The position numbers and the translations under genes were made by a program. Shown here one piece after another: positions 9,202-17,539 of a DNA stretch of 64,000 nt. Origin of the DNA: Kocuria salsicia (GTDB lineage: Bacteria > Actinomycetota > Actinomycetes > Actinomycetales > Micrococcaceae); NCBI RefSeq assembly GCF_007681555.1, contig NZ_VELE01000004.1, forward strand, positions 1-64,000, read 5' to 3'. Numbering within the stretch: position 1 is the first letter of the stretch; every line of letters begins with the position of its first letter. Below the pieces are notes generated by a model. That model worked only from the letters and a program-made list of their open reading frames with translations, was not told the DNA's origin and did not search any database.

Positions 9202-9804
9202 GTGGGCACGACGGTGGCTCTCACCCAGACATTCACGACCCCGGACGGCACCATCTCGTTCGACTACCCGGGCGACTGGAGCGTGACCGCGCTGAGCACC
9301 TCGACCGCCGAGATTCCCGCGTGGGGCGTCAACGACGAGAGCGGAGTCCGGATGTTCACGCTCTCGATCCGTCCGGACGGCCAGATCGCGAGCCCCGTGA
9401 CGCCCCAGAATCCGGCCACGGTGGGAACCCTCCCGGACGCGCTGGGCGCCCAGGGCCATCCGCTGGCCGTCGGCGTGGGGCCGTTCCCCGGCCAGTCGGT
9501 GGGCGTGAACATGGCGAACGTGTACGCGGTGACGTCCGCGACCGGCGCGGACCGGCTCTTCGGCTACGTGAGCCGCGGGGACGGCACCGTGGTCTCGTTC
9601 GAGGGCACCCAGGAGGGCGGAACCAACGACCAGGTGGACATGGCGGACGAGACCCAGGAATTCCTGCAGAGCGATCTCTTCCGGGCCCGGCTGCTCCCGG
9701 TGCCGGAGTCGTTCACCATGAAGCCCTCGTCGCGGGCTGAGGTCGCCGGGTCCTGCCCGACCGTCCTGCCCCGCGCGGTGACGCAGCCCCGCGCGCAGTG
9801 CTAG
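9202..9804 (+). CDS. DUF1795/PsbP-like protein, probably N-terminally truncated lipoprotein
   Basis: The conserved-looking part begins at FTTPDGTISFDYPGDWSV, a pattern typical of small secreted actinobacterial lipoproteins. It continues with beta-rich sequence to about residue 175, followed by a proline-rich end. Upstream in the same frame is a Ser/Ala-rich linker (TASPSAAASEG), which normally follows a lipobox, but no signal peptide or lipobox Cys precedes it. Instead the frame runs back into the TetR gene. The best remaining start is GTG at 9202 with AGGGGA before it, giving 200 aa and a cytoplasmic protein. It may be a pseudogene created by deletion of the 5' end. Confidence 0.5.
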   Translation: MGTTVALTQTFTTPDGTISFDYPGDWSVTALSTSTAEIPAWGVNDESGVRMFTLSIRPDGQIASPVTPQNPATVGTLPDALGAQGHPLAVGVGPFPGQSVGVNMANVYAVTSATGADRLFGYVSRGDGTVVSFEGTQEGGTNDQVDMADETQEFLQSDLFRARLLPVPESFTMKPSSRAEVAGSCPTVLPRAVTQPRAQC

Positions 9805-9813
9805 ACAGAAACC

Positions 9814-10683
9814 ATGACTCACATCGACCAGCTGCCCCCGGACCTCGTGACGGAGCTGCGGGCGGAGACCGCCCAGCCGCTCAGCGGCGGTGACAGCGCG
9901 AACGCCTTCCGCGTGGAGACGCCGGGCGGGCCCGTGTTCGTGAAGACGATGCCGAACGCCCCGGCGGGAGTGCTCCCCCTCGAGGCGAGGGGCCTGGAGG
10001 CCCTGCGCGCCGTGGCGCCGGAAGAGATCCGTGTGCCGCGCGTGCTGCACGTCTCGGACGGTGCGCTCGCGCTGGAGTGGATCGACGAGGGCGCGGGCGC
10101 CCGGACCGAGGCCACCGAGCGCGGCTTCGGGGTCGGCCTCGCCGCGATCCACCGCGCGCACGCACCGCACGTGGGGTGGCTGGCCCCGGACCTGCCCGAG
10201 CGCATCGGCTCCTCGCCCACGGATCTGACGCCCACCGACGACTGGGCCGAGTTCCTGCTGGTGCGCCGGATCGAGCCGCTGGTGCGCGCGGCGGTGGACG
10301 CCGGGAACCTGGACCCCGCGGCGTCGGGCCTGCTGGCGGAGCTCGCGCCCCGGGCGGAGGAGCTGGCCGGTCCCGCGGAGCCGCCGAGCCTGCTGCACGG
10401 GGACCTGTGGGCCGGCAACCGGGTGGTGGACGCCTCCGGCGCGAACTGGCTGATCGACCCGTCCTCGTTCTACGGGGGCCGCGAGTACGACCTCGCGATG
10501 ATGCAGCTCTTCGGCGGTTTCGGCAGGGAGTGCTTCACCGCGTACGACGACGCCTACCCCCTGGCGGACGGCTGGCAGCAGCGGGTGCCGTGGTACCAGC
10601 TGCCCCCGCTGCTCGTGCACGCCATCCGGTTCGGCGGCGGATACGGGGGTGGGGTGGTGCGGGCCCTGCGCCAGCTCGGGTGA
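9814..10683 (+). CDS. Fructosamine kinase family protein
   Basis: Protein of 289 aa with the aminoglycoside-phosphotransferase-like kinase fold. The catalytic-loop motif LLHGDLWAGN lies near residue 195, and the metal-binding WLIDPSSFYGGREYDLAM lies about 20 residues later. Members phosphorylate ketosamines (sugar-protein adducts) so that they come apart, a protein-repair activity. The exact substrate is not readable here. It follows the lipoprotein-like gene by 9 bp and may be on the same transcript. The ribosome site is weak. Confidence 0.82.
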   Translation: MTHIDQLPPDLVTELRAETAQPLSGGDSANAFRVETPGGPVFVKTMPNAPAGVLPLEARGLEALRAVAPEEIRVPRVLHVSDGALALEWIDEGAGARTEATERGFGVGLAAIHRAHAPHVGWLAPDLPERIGSSPTDLTPTDDWAEFLLVRRIEPLVRAAVDAGNLDPAASGLLAELAPRAEELAGPAEPPSLLHGDLWAGNRVVDASGANWLIDPSSFYGGREYDLAMMQLFGGFGRECFTAYDDAYPLADGWQQRVPWYQLPPLLVHAIRFGGGYGGGVVRALRQLG

Positions 10684-10696
10684 CCCTGCCCGGGGT

Positions 10697-10719
10697 TGGA
10701 CAGGTCCCGCCGCTGTCCA
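10697..10719. repeat. Inverted repeat between kinase gene and carotenoid operon
   Basis: TGGACAG (10697-10703) and CTGTCCA (10713-10719) form a perfect 7-bp dyad with a 9-nt centre, 14 bp after the kinase stop. It could be a weak terminator or a second operator for the crt operon. Confidence 0.4.
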
Positions 10720-10728
10720 GCATGATGG

Positions 10729-10747
10729 TTACTAGAATTTCTAGTAA
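10729..10747. promoter_or_regulatory. Palindromic operator for the crt operon
   Basis: TTACTAG (10729-10735) and CTAGTAA (10741-10747) form a perfect 7-bp dyad around a 5-bp centre. It overlaps a possible -10 (TAGAAT, 10733-10738) and lies 21 bp before the GTG of the MarR gene. Size and place fit a MarR-dimer site giving autoregulation and control of the whole operon. No good -35 is visible. Confidence 0.75.
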
Positions 10748-10768
10748 TTACGAGGCGGGAGTCACCGG

Positions 10769-11290
10769 GTGACGGAGACCGGAGCGTGGAGTGCGAGCGT
10801 GAGCCCGCAGTCGCGGGCGCTGCGTCGGCTGGTGCGGCTGAACGAGGAGATCGGGTACCAGATCCGCCGTCTCATGGGCCTGAAGGAGACCGACTACTCC
10901 GCCATGGCCCTGCTCATGCGGAGTCCGATGGGGCCCACCGACCTGGCCCACGCCCTGCACATCACCACCGCCTCCGCCACGGCCGTGGTGGACCGGCTCG
11001 CCCGGGCCGGGCACGTGGTGCGTGAACCGCACGGAGAGGACCGTCGCCGCATGACCGTGCGGGCCGTGTCCGGCTCCCGCGAGCAGGTGCGGGAGCACGT
11101 GGTGCCCATGATGGACATGGTCGAGGAGGAGCTTGCGCGGCTGGACGAGTCCGGCCGCGGGGCCGTCCTTCAGTTCCTCACCGGCACCGCCGACCGCATG
11201 GAGGACTACCTGGCGGGACTGCGGGAACGCCCGGCCGACACAGGCGGCGCCACACGGGGCGCGCACCGTGCCAGGGAGGAGCGTTCATGA
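10769..11290 (+). CDS. MarR-family regulator of the carotenoid operon (CrtR-like)
   Basis: Winged-helix protein of 173 aa. The DNA-binding core includes GPTDLAHALHITTASATAVVDRLARAGHVVRE (read in parts at residues about 50-85) followed by the wing DRRRMTVRAV. Start is GTG with a GAGGCGGGAG site upstream. Its last bases overlap the crtE ATG by 4 bp, so it is translationally coupled to crtE. In Corynebacterium glutamicum the MarR protein CrtR represses the crt genes and senses isoprenyl pyrophosphates, but is divergent. Here the regulator is the first gene of the operon itself. The functional link is inferred from position and the palindrome. Confidence 0.85.
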   Translation: MTETGAWSASVSPQSRALRRLVRLNEEIGYQIRRLMGLKETDYSAMALLMRSPMGPTDLAHALHITTASATAVVDRLARAGHVVREPHGEDRRRMTVRAVSGSREQVREHVVPMMDMVEEELARLDESGRGAVLQFLTGTADRMEDYLAGLRERPADTGGATRGAHRAREERS

Positions 11291-12387
11291 CCGCAGAGGC
11301 GGGCACCGCGGCCGACCCCACCGCGGTCTGGGACCTGTTCCGCGCGGCCGTCGACCGGGAGCTGGGCGAGTTCTTCGACTCACCGCGCAACAGGGTCCCC
11401 TCCAGCCCCGGCTTCCCCGTGATGTGGGATCGCATCCGGCACCAGGTGCTGGGCGGCAAACTGATCCGGCCCCGCCTGACGCACATCGCGTGGCGCGCGT
11501 TCGCCGGTGAGCAGAGCGATGACGTCGGCCACGGGGCCGAGTGCGTGCGGCTCGCCGCATCGTTCGAGATGCTGCACGCCGCGCTGATCGTGCACGACGA
11601 CGTCGTGGACCGGGACTGGCGCCGGCGCGGGAGGCCCACGGTGGGCGAGCTCTTCCGTCGCGACGCGGTGCAGGCGGGGGCCCCTGAGCGCGAGGCCGAG
11701 CACGCGGGGGAGTCCGCCGCGATCCTTGCGGGAGACCTGCTCCTGGCGGGTGCGCTGCGGCTGGCGACCACGTGCACCGACGACCCGGGGCGGGCCCGCG
11801 CCGTGGCGGACGTGGTCTTCGAGGCAGTGACCGCGTCCGCGGCGGGGGAGCTGGACGATCTCCTCCTCTCGCTGCACCGCTACGGCGCGCAGCATCCGGG
11901 CGTCCAGGACATCCTGGACATGGAGCGGCTGAAGACCGCCACGTACTCGTTCGAGGCACCGCTGCGGGCAGGGGCCCTGCTCGGAGGGGCTCCCCCGGAC
12001 CAGGCCCGCCGGCTGGCTCACGCGGGTGCCCTGCTCGGTGTGGGGTACCAGGTCGTCGACGACGTCCTGGGAACCTTCGGCGACCCCGAGCTCACTGGCA
12101 AGTCGGTGGACGCCGACCTCACCTCGGGCAAGGCCACCGTGCTGACCGCCCACGGAATGCGGAACCCCGCGGTGCGGGACGTCCTCGCAGAGCTCGCGGC
12201 AGGGCGCGCCTCGGTGGGCTCTGCGCGGGCTGTCCTGACGACGTCGGGAGCGCAGGAGGCAGCCGTGGCGCTGGCCACGGATCTCGTGGACCGGGCCCGA
12301 GCGACCCTGGACGAGCTCCCGCTTCCCGCTGCCCAGCGCGCGGAGCTCGACGCGCTGTGCCACCACGTCCTGAACAGAGACTCGTAG
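11287..12387 (+). CDS. crtE: Geranylgeranyl diphosphate synthase
   Basis: Trans-prenyltransferase of 366 aa that extends isoprenyl diphosphates to GGPP, the C20 precursor of the pigment. The first Asp-rich motif is HDDVVDRD (D104, D105, D108) and the second is VVDDVLGTFGD (D258 onward). The substrate-binding GGKLIRPRL is at residues 56-64. It overlaps the MarR gene by 4 bp and is followed by crtB 14 bp after its stop codon. The same GGPP may be the signal read by the upstream regulator. Confidence 0.93.
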   Translation: MTAEAGTAADPTAVWDLFRAAVDRELGEFFDSPRNRVPSSPGFPVMWDRIRHQVLGGKLIRPRLTHIAWRAFAGEQSDDVGHGAECVRLAASFEMLHAALIVHDDVVDRDWRRRGRPTVGELFRRDAVQAGAPEREAEHAGESAAILAGDLLLAGALRLATTCTDDPGRARAVADVVFEAVTASAAGELDDLLLSLHRYGAQHPGVQDILDMERLKTATYSFEAPLRAGALLGGAPPDQARRLAHAGALLGVGYQVVDDVLGTFGDPELTGKSVDADLTSGKATVLTAHGMRNPAVRDVLAELAAGRASVGSARAVLTTSGAQEAAVALATDLVDRARATLDELPLPAAQRAELDALCHHVLNRDS

Positions 12388-12401
12388 TGAGGACCCCCAC
12401 C

Positions 12402-13382
12402 ATGCCCCAGGACGCACCGGCCGACGCGCCGCTGAGCCTCTACACCGCCACCGCGCTGGCGGCCTCAGGTGCGGTGATCGGGCGCTACTCCACCTCCTTC
12501 TCGCTCGCGTGCCGCACCCTGCCGCCTGTGGTGCGCCGGGACGTCGCCGGGATCTACGCGCTCGTGCGCGTGGCGGACGAGGTGGTGGACGGAACGGCCG
12601 GAGCGGCGGGTCTCGGCCCGGACCGGGTGCGCGCGGCGCTCGACGCGTACGAGGCCGAGGTGGCCTCCGCGCTCGCCACGGGCTTCTCGACGGACCTGGT
12701 GGTCCACGGCTTCGCGGACGTCGCCCGCCGCCACGGCTTTGGCACCGAGCTGACCGGGCCGTTCTTCGCGTCCATGCGGGCGGACCTGGATGTGGCCGAG
12801 CACGACGGCGCCTCGCTGGAGTCCTACATCTACGGCTCGGCGGAGGTGGTGGGGCTGATGTGCCTGGAGGTCTTCATGGACATGCCCGGCACCCGCGCCC
12901 AGACCTCGGAGCAGCGGGAGATGCTGCGCGCCACGGCCCGCCGGCTGGGCGCCGCGTTCCAGAAGGTCAACTTCCTGCGGGACCTCGGCGCGGACCACGA
13001 CCAGCTCGGACGCACCTACTTCCCCGGCGCGGACCCCTCCCACCTGGACGAGACCCGCAAGCAGCTGCTGCTCGCGGACCTCGGCGCGGACCTGGATGCC
13101 GCCGTGCCCGGGATCCTCGCGCTGGACCACCGTGCCGGGCGGGCGGTGCTGATCGCGCACGGACTGTTCCGTGAGCTCGCACGGCGGATCGAGGAGGTGC
13201 CCGCGGCGGAGCTCACACGACGGCGCATCAGCGTGCCCGCCGGGGTGAAGCTGCGGATTGCCGCGAGAGCGCTGTCCGTCACCGCGCGCACGGGCTCGCA
13301 CGGGCGGGGCCGAGCCCCTGAGTCGGGGCCACCGGTGCCGGCGACCGTGCCCGAAACCTCCGGGACGGGGGCCACCCGATGA
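12402..13382 (+). CDS. crtB: Phytoene synthase
   Basis: Squalene/phytoene synthase family, 326 aa, condensing two GGPP into phytoene. The first Asp motif is VADEVVDG (D59, D63). The second is NFLRDLGADHDQLGRTY, and both line the active site in this family. I chose ATG 12402 because GAGGA lies 8 bases upstream; a GTG overlapping the crtE stop at 12387 is also possible. The C-terminal 30 residues are low-complexity. Its stop overlaps the crtI start by 4 bp. Confidence 0.93.
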   Translation: MPQDAPADAPLSLYTATALAASGAVIGRYSTSFSLACRTLPPVVRRDVAGIYALVRVADEVVDGTAGAAGLGPDRVRAALDAYEAEVASALATGFSTDLVVHGFADVARRHGFGTELTGPFFASMRADLDVAEHDGASLESYIYGSAEVVGLMCLEVFMDMPGTRAQTSEQREMLRATARRLGAAFQKVNFLRDLGADHDQLGRTYFPGADPSHLDETRKQLLLADLGADLDAAVPGILALDHRAGRAVLIAHGLFRELARRIEEVPAAELTRRRISVPAGVKLRIAARALSVTARTGSHGRGRAPESGPPVPATVPETSGTGATR

Positions 13383-14998
13383 CGCGCACGGTGGTGATCG
13401 GCGGCGGCTTCGCGGGCCTGGCCACGGCGGGCCTGCTCGCCCGGGACGGGCGCAGCGTCACCCTGCTCGAGCAGCAGGACACGGTCGGTGGCCGCTCCGG
13501 GCGGTGGTCCGCGGAGGGCTTCACGTTCGACACCGGACCCAGCTGGTACCTCATGCCCGAGGTGATCGACCGCTGGTTCACCCTGATGGGCACGAGCGCC
13601 GCCGAGCAGCTGGACCTGCGCCGGCTGGACCCGGGCTACCGCGTCTTCTTCGAGGACCACCTGGCGGAACCGCCCACGGACGTGGTCACCGGCCACGCGC
13701 AGGAGCTGTTCGACAGCCTCGACCCGGGGTCCTCCAGCGCGCTGCGCGCCTACCTGGACTCGGGCGCGCAGGTCTACGAGCTCGCCAAGAAGCACTTCCT
13801 CTACACGGACTTCGCGCACCCGCTGGACCTCGTGCGCCCGGAGGTGCTCCGCAACCTCCCGCGGTTGGCAACGCTGCTGGGCACGTCCATGAAGAACTAC
13901 GTCGCGCGCCGTTTTCCCGAGCCGCGGCAGCGCCAGATCCTGGGCTATCCCGCCGTCTTCCTGGGGGCGTCCCCCGGCTCCGCCCCGGCCATGTACCACC
14001 TCATGAGCCACCTGGACCTCACCGACGGCGTGCAGTATCCGATGGGTGGATTCGCCGTCATGGTGGACGCCATGGAGCGGCTCGTGCGCGCGGCCGGTGT
14101 GGAGATCGTCACCGGGGCCACCGTGACCGGCATCGAGGTGGCTCCCGAACCGCGGTCGCCGCGTTCCCGGTTGGCTGCCGCCCGGGCACGACGTCGCACC
14201 GCAGGCACGGTCACGGGCGTCACCTACCGCACGGCGCCGGGCACGGACCCGGACGGCGTCGTCGCCGGTGCGGAGGTCACCGTGCCCGCGGACGTCGTCG
14301 TCGGCGCCGCGGACCTGCACCACCTCCAGACCCGCCTGCTGCCGGGTCCGTTCCGCGCGCCGGAGTCCCGCTGGAAACGCCGCGATCCCGGGCCCTCCGG
14401 GGTGCTCGTGTGCCTCGGCGTGCGCGGGAAGCTGCCGCAGCTGGCCCACCACAACCTGCTGTTCACCGCGGACTGGGACGAGAACTTCGGGCGCATCGAG
14501 TCCGGTGCGGACCTCGCGGAGGAGACCTCGATCTACGTGTCCATGACGTCGGCGACGGATCCGGGCACCGCGCCCGAGGGGGACGAGAACCTCTTCATCC
14601 TGGTGCCCTCGCCCGCGGCGCTCGAGTGGGGCCACGGTGGAACCACCGCACCGGGCGTCGACGAGCCCGGTTCCGCGCAGGTGGAGCGGGTCGCCGACGC
14701 CGCCATCGCGCAGCTCGCGCGTTGGGCGGACATCCCGGACCTGGCCTCGCGGATCGTGGTGCGCAGGACCTACGGGCCCGAGGACTTCGCGGTGGCCGTC
14801 AATGCATGGCGCGGCTCCCTGCTGGGCCCGGGGCACGTTCTGACGCAGTCCGCGATGTTCCGTCCCGGCGTCACCGACCGCGGGATCCGGGGGCTGTTCT
14901 ACGCCGGTTCCTCGGTGCGCCCGGGGATCGGCGTACCCATGTGCCTGATCTCCTCCGAGGTGGTGCGGGACGCCGTGCGGGAGAGCGGGGCGCGCTGA
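13379..14998 (+). CDS. crtI: Phytoene desaturase
   Basis: FAD-dependent desaturase of 539 aa that takes phytoene to lycopene by repeated dehydrogenation. The N-terminal dinucleotide motif is VVIGGGFAGLATAG, followed by GGRSGRWSAEGFTFDTGPSWY. The bacterial-type signature near the C-terminus is GLFYAGSSVRPGIGVPMCLISSE. A basic Arg/Ala-rich insert interrupts the middle at about residues 257-275. Coupled by overlapping stop/start codons to crtB upstream and crtYe downstream. Confidence 0.95.
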   Translation: MTRTVVIGGGFAGLATAGLLARDGRSVTLLEQQDTVGGRSGRWSAEGFTFDTGPSWYLMPEVIDRWFTLMGTSAAEQLDLRRLDPGYRVFFEDHLAEPPTDVVTGHAQELFDSLDPGSSSALRAYLDSGAQVYELAKKHFLYTDFAHPLDLVRPEVLRNLPRLATLLGTSMKNYVARRFPEPRQRQILGYPAVFLGASPGSAPAMYHLMSHLDLTDGVQYPMGGFAVMVDAMERLVRAAGVEIVTGATVTGIEVAPEPRSPRSRLAAARARRRTAGTVTGVTYRTAPGTDPDGVVAGAEVTVPADVVVGAADLHHLQTRLLPGPFRAPESRWKRRDPGPSGVLVCLGVRGKLPQLAHHNLLFTADWDENFGRIESGADLAEETSIYVSMTSATDPGTAPEGDENLFILVPSPAALEWGHGGTTAPGVDEPGSAQVERVADAAIAQLARWADIPDLASRIVVRRTYGPEDFAVAVNAWRGSLLGPGHVLTQSAMFRPGVTDRGIRGLFYAGSSVRPGIGVPMCLISSEVVRDAVRESGAR

Positions 14999-15345
14999 TG
15001 TACCTGTTCCTGCTGCTCGTCCTCCTGGGCTGCTTCGCGCTCATCGACCGGCGCTGGAACCTGTACTTCTGGTCCGGGCACCCGATGCGGGCCTGGCTCG
15101 TGCTGGTCACCGGGGTGGTGTTCTTCCTCGCCTGGGACCTGGTGGGGATCGCCAACGGACTGTTCTGGCACGGGGAGAACTCCCTGACCCTGGGGATCTT
15201 CGTGGCTCCCGAGCTGCCCCTGGAAGAGGTCTTCTTCCTCGCGTTCCTCTGCTACCAGACCATGGTCTACGTGCTCGGCGCGCCCGTGCTGTGGCGGTGG
15301 CTGCGGGCCCGCACCGGCGCGGCCCACGCGGGGAGGCGGGCATGA
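14998..15345 (+). CDS. crtYe: C50 carotenoid cyclase subunit
   Basis: Small membrane protein of 115 aa with three predicted membrane helices. It contains the PELPLEEVFFL motif (PxE(E/D)xxFF type) typical of the heterodimeric lycopene/C50-carotenoid cyclases. With the next gene product it should close the end rings of the elongated carotenoid. Starts at an ATG overlapping the crtI stop (TGATG). Whether rings are epsilon, gamma or beta cannot be told by eye; symbols follow the Corynebacterium gene order. Confidence 0.85.
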   Translation: MYLFLLLVLLGCFALIDRRWNLYFWSGHPMRAWLVLVTGVVFFLAWDLVGIANGLFWHGENSLTLGIFVAPELPLEEVFFLAFLCYQTMVYVLGAPVLWRWLRARTGAAHAGRRA

Positions 15346-15680
15346 CGTACTGGGGTGTGAATGCGGTCTTCCTGGGGATGGCGGCGGTCGTTCTGCTGGC
15401 AACGGCGCTCGTGCGGCGTCCACCCGCCCGGTTCTGGGGGGCGCTCGCGGCCTCCGCGGCGCTGCTCGTGGTGCTCACCGCCGTTTTCGACAACGTCATG
15501 ATCGCCTCCGGGATCATGACGTACACGGACCGCAACATCTCCGGGGTGCAGATCGGGCTCGCCCCCCTGGAGGACTTCGCCTACCCGGTGGCCGGCGTGC
15601 TGCTGCTGCCGGCGCTGTGGCTGCTGCTCGGGGGCAGGCGCAGCGGCAATTCCAACGACGGAAGGAACGGACCGTGCTGA
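15342..15680 (+). CDS. crtYf: C50 carotenoid cyclase subunit
   Basis: Membrane protein of 112 aa, partner of the preceding subunit. Three helices are visible, with the family motif APLEDFAYPVAGV near residue 75 and the conserved FDNVMIASGIMTYT before it. The start ATG at 15342 overlaps the previous stop by 4 bp, with GGGAGGCGGG upstream. The C-terminal tail (SGNSNDGRNGPC) overlaps the start of crtEb. Confidence 0.85.
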   Translation: MTYWGVNAVFLGMAAVVLLATALVRRPPARFWGALAASAALLVVLTAVFDNVMIASGIMTYTDRNISGVQIGLAPLEDFAYPVAGVLLLPALWLLLGGRRSGNSNDGRNGPC

Positions 15681-16549
15681 GGACGCTGTTCTGGGCCTCG
15701 CGCCCGCTCAGCTGGGTGAACACCGCCTATCCGTTCGCCGCGGCCGTGCTGCTGACGGGCGGTCTGCCCTGGTGGCTGGTGGCGCTCGGGACCGTGTTCT
15801 TCCTGGTGCCCTACAACCTGGCGATGTACGGCATCAACGACGTCTTCGACTACGAGTCGGACCTGCGCAACCCCCGCAAGGGCGGTGTGGAGGGCGCGGT
15901 GGTGGACCGCTCCGCGCAGCGCGGCGTGCTGCGGGCGGCGTGCCTGCTGCCGGTGCCATTCGTCGCTGTGCTGGCCGGGTACGGGATCGCGACCGGGAAC
16001 GTGCTGTCCGTGCTGGTACTGGCCGTGAGTCTGTTCGCGGTGGTCGCGTACTCGTGGGCGGGACTGCGCTTCAAGGAGCGCCCGTTCGTGGACGCGATGA
16101 CCTCCGCGACCCACTTCGTCTCGCCCGCCGTCTACGGGCTGGTGCTCGCACGGGCGGAGTTCACGGCGGGGCTGTGGGCGGTGCTCGTGGGCTTCTTCCT
16201 GTGGGGCATGGCCTCGCAGATGTTCGGGGCGGTGCAGGACGTGGTTCCGGACCGTGAGGGCGGGCTGGCATCCGTGGCCACCGTGCTCGGAGCCCGCCCC
16301 ACGGTGTGGCTCGCGGCGGGCCTCTACGCGCTCTCCGGTGCCCTGATGCTGCTCACCCAGTGGCCGGGTCAGCTCGCGGCGCTGCTCGCGGTGCCGTACC
16401 TGGTCGACGCGTGGCGCTTCCGGGGCGTCACGGACGAGGACTCAGCCCGGGCCAACGCCGGATGGAAGACGTTCCTGTGGTTGAACTACGCGACCGGCTT
16501 CCTGGTCACGATGCTGCTGATCTGGTGGGCTCGGGTCCACGTCCTGTGA
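15674..16549 (+). CDS. crtEb: Lycopene elongase (UbiA prenyltransferase)
   Basis: Membrane prenyltransferase of 291 aa that adds C5 units to lycopene to give the C50 skeleton (for example flavuxanthin). The first UbiA Asp motif is INDVFDYESD and the second is VQDVVPDREGG; seven to nine helices are visible. The GTG start has GGAAGGA upstream and overlaps the crtYf stop by 7 bp. Gene order crtYe-crtYf-crtEb is that of Corynebacterium decaprenoxanthin clusters, whereas Micrococcus sarcinaxanthin clusters place the elongase before the cyclases. This suggests, but does not prove, an epsilon-ring product. Confidence 0.9.
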   Translation: MLRTLFWASRPLSWVNTAYPFAAAVLLTGGLPWWLVALGTVFFLVPYNLAMYGINDVFDYESDLRNPRKGGVEGAVVDRSAQRGVLRAACLLPVPFVAVLAGYGIATGNVLSVLVLAVSLFAVVAYSWAGLRFKERPFVDAMTSATHFVSPAVYGLVLARAEFTAGLWAVLVGFFLWGMASQMFGAVQDVVPDREGGLASVATVLGARPTVWLAAGLYALSGALMLLTQWPGQLAALLAVPYLVDAWRFRGVTDEDSARANAGWKTFLWLNYATGFLVTMLLIWWARVHVL

Positions 16550-16634
16550 ACGGACGCGAAATGCCCGGGACCGGGGCGGACCGGCCTGGTGAGTGGCCCG
16601 CGGGTCGCGTGCCCGGAGCTGGCATCATGGGCGC

Positions 16635-17450
16635 ATGAGCCGATCGACGTTCGCCACTCACACCGCCCGGGTCAGCGACACGCAGCTCGCCTACACGGAC
16701 GAGGGGCAGGGTCTGGCGGTCGTGCTGCTGCACGGCCACGGCTACGACCGCTCCATGTGGGACGCGCAGATCCCGGTGCTCGTTGACCAGGGATGGCGCG
16801 TGATCGCCCCGGACCTGCGCGGCTTCGGAGATTCGGAAGTCACGCCGGGCATCGTCTACACCGAGGAGTTCGCGGCGGACACCATCGCGCTGCTGGACCG
16901 CCTGGGCCTGGACTCAGTGGTGCTGGTGGGGTTTTCGATGGCGGGGCAGGTGGCCCTGCAGATTGCTGCGACCCACCCTGAGCGGGTGGCCGCGCTGGTC
17001 GTCAACGACACGGTGCCGCACGCCGAGGACGCGGCGGGGCGGCGTCGTCGTCACGTGGGCGCGGACGGGATCCTGACGGGCGGGATGCCGGCCTACGCGG
17101 ACAGGGTGCTCGCCTCCATGATCCGCGAGGACAACGTGGAACGGCTGCCTGTGGTGGCCGACACGGTGCGCGAGATGATCGCCGCGTGTCCGGCGGAGGG
17201 GGCGGCCGCGGCCATGCGCGGGCGTGCCGAGCGCAACGACTTCACCGAGACGCTGCGGTCGTGGCACAAGCCCGCGCTCGTGGTCGTGGGGGACGGGGAT
17301 GCGTTCGACGGCGGCGCAGCCCGGAGGATGGCCGAGCTGCTGCCGCACGGCGAGCTCGCGGTGGTTCCCCGCAGCGGGCACACGCCGAACATGGAGAACC
17401 CTGCAGACTACGACGCCGCCCTGCTGCGGTTCCTGGACTCCCTCGTCTGA
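16635..17450 (+). CDS. Alpha/beta hydrolase
   Basis: Protein of 271 aa with the alpha/beta-hydrolase order of motifs. The oxyanion-hole motif HGHGYDRSMW is near residue 37, the nucleophile elbow GFSMAG is near residue 97, and the catalytic His is in SGHTPNMENP near the C-terminus. It resembles non-haem haloperoxidase/3-oxoadipate-lactonase-like hydrolases. The substrate is unknown. ATG 16635 is chosen from the fold start (STFATHTARVSD). It follows crtEb by 85 bp and converges with the next gene. Confidence 0.78.
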   Translation: MSRSTFATHTARVSDTQLAYTDEGQGLAVVLLHGHGYDRSMWDAQIPVLVDQGWRVIAPDLRGFGDSEVTPGIVYTEEFAADTIALLDRLGLDSVVLVGFSMAGQVALQIAATHPERVAALVVNDTVPHAEDAAGRRRRHVGADGILTGGMPAYADRVLASMIREDNVERLPVVADTVREMIAACPAEGAAAAMRGRAERNDFTETLRSWHKPALVVVGDGDAFDGGAARRMAELLPHGELAVVPRSGHTPNMENPADYDAALLRFLDSLV

Positions 17451-17539
17451 CCGGGGGAGGAGGCCCGTGCGGTGCCGCGAGCCGCCGCGCCCGGAGTGTC
17501 GAACGGCGTCGTCGACCGGCGTGTCGCTCTGGGGCGGAC

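Noticed and set aside
8854-10620. Minus-strand frame opposite the lipoprotein-like and kinase genes
   Set aside because: No recognisable motif, and it overlaps well-supported genes completely.
17451-17539. Terminator between the convergent hydrolase and LLM genes
   Set aside because: Only weak, short complementarity was found, not enough to call.
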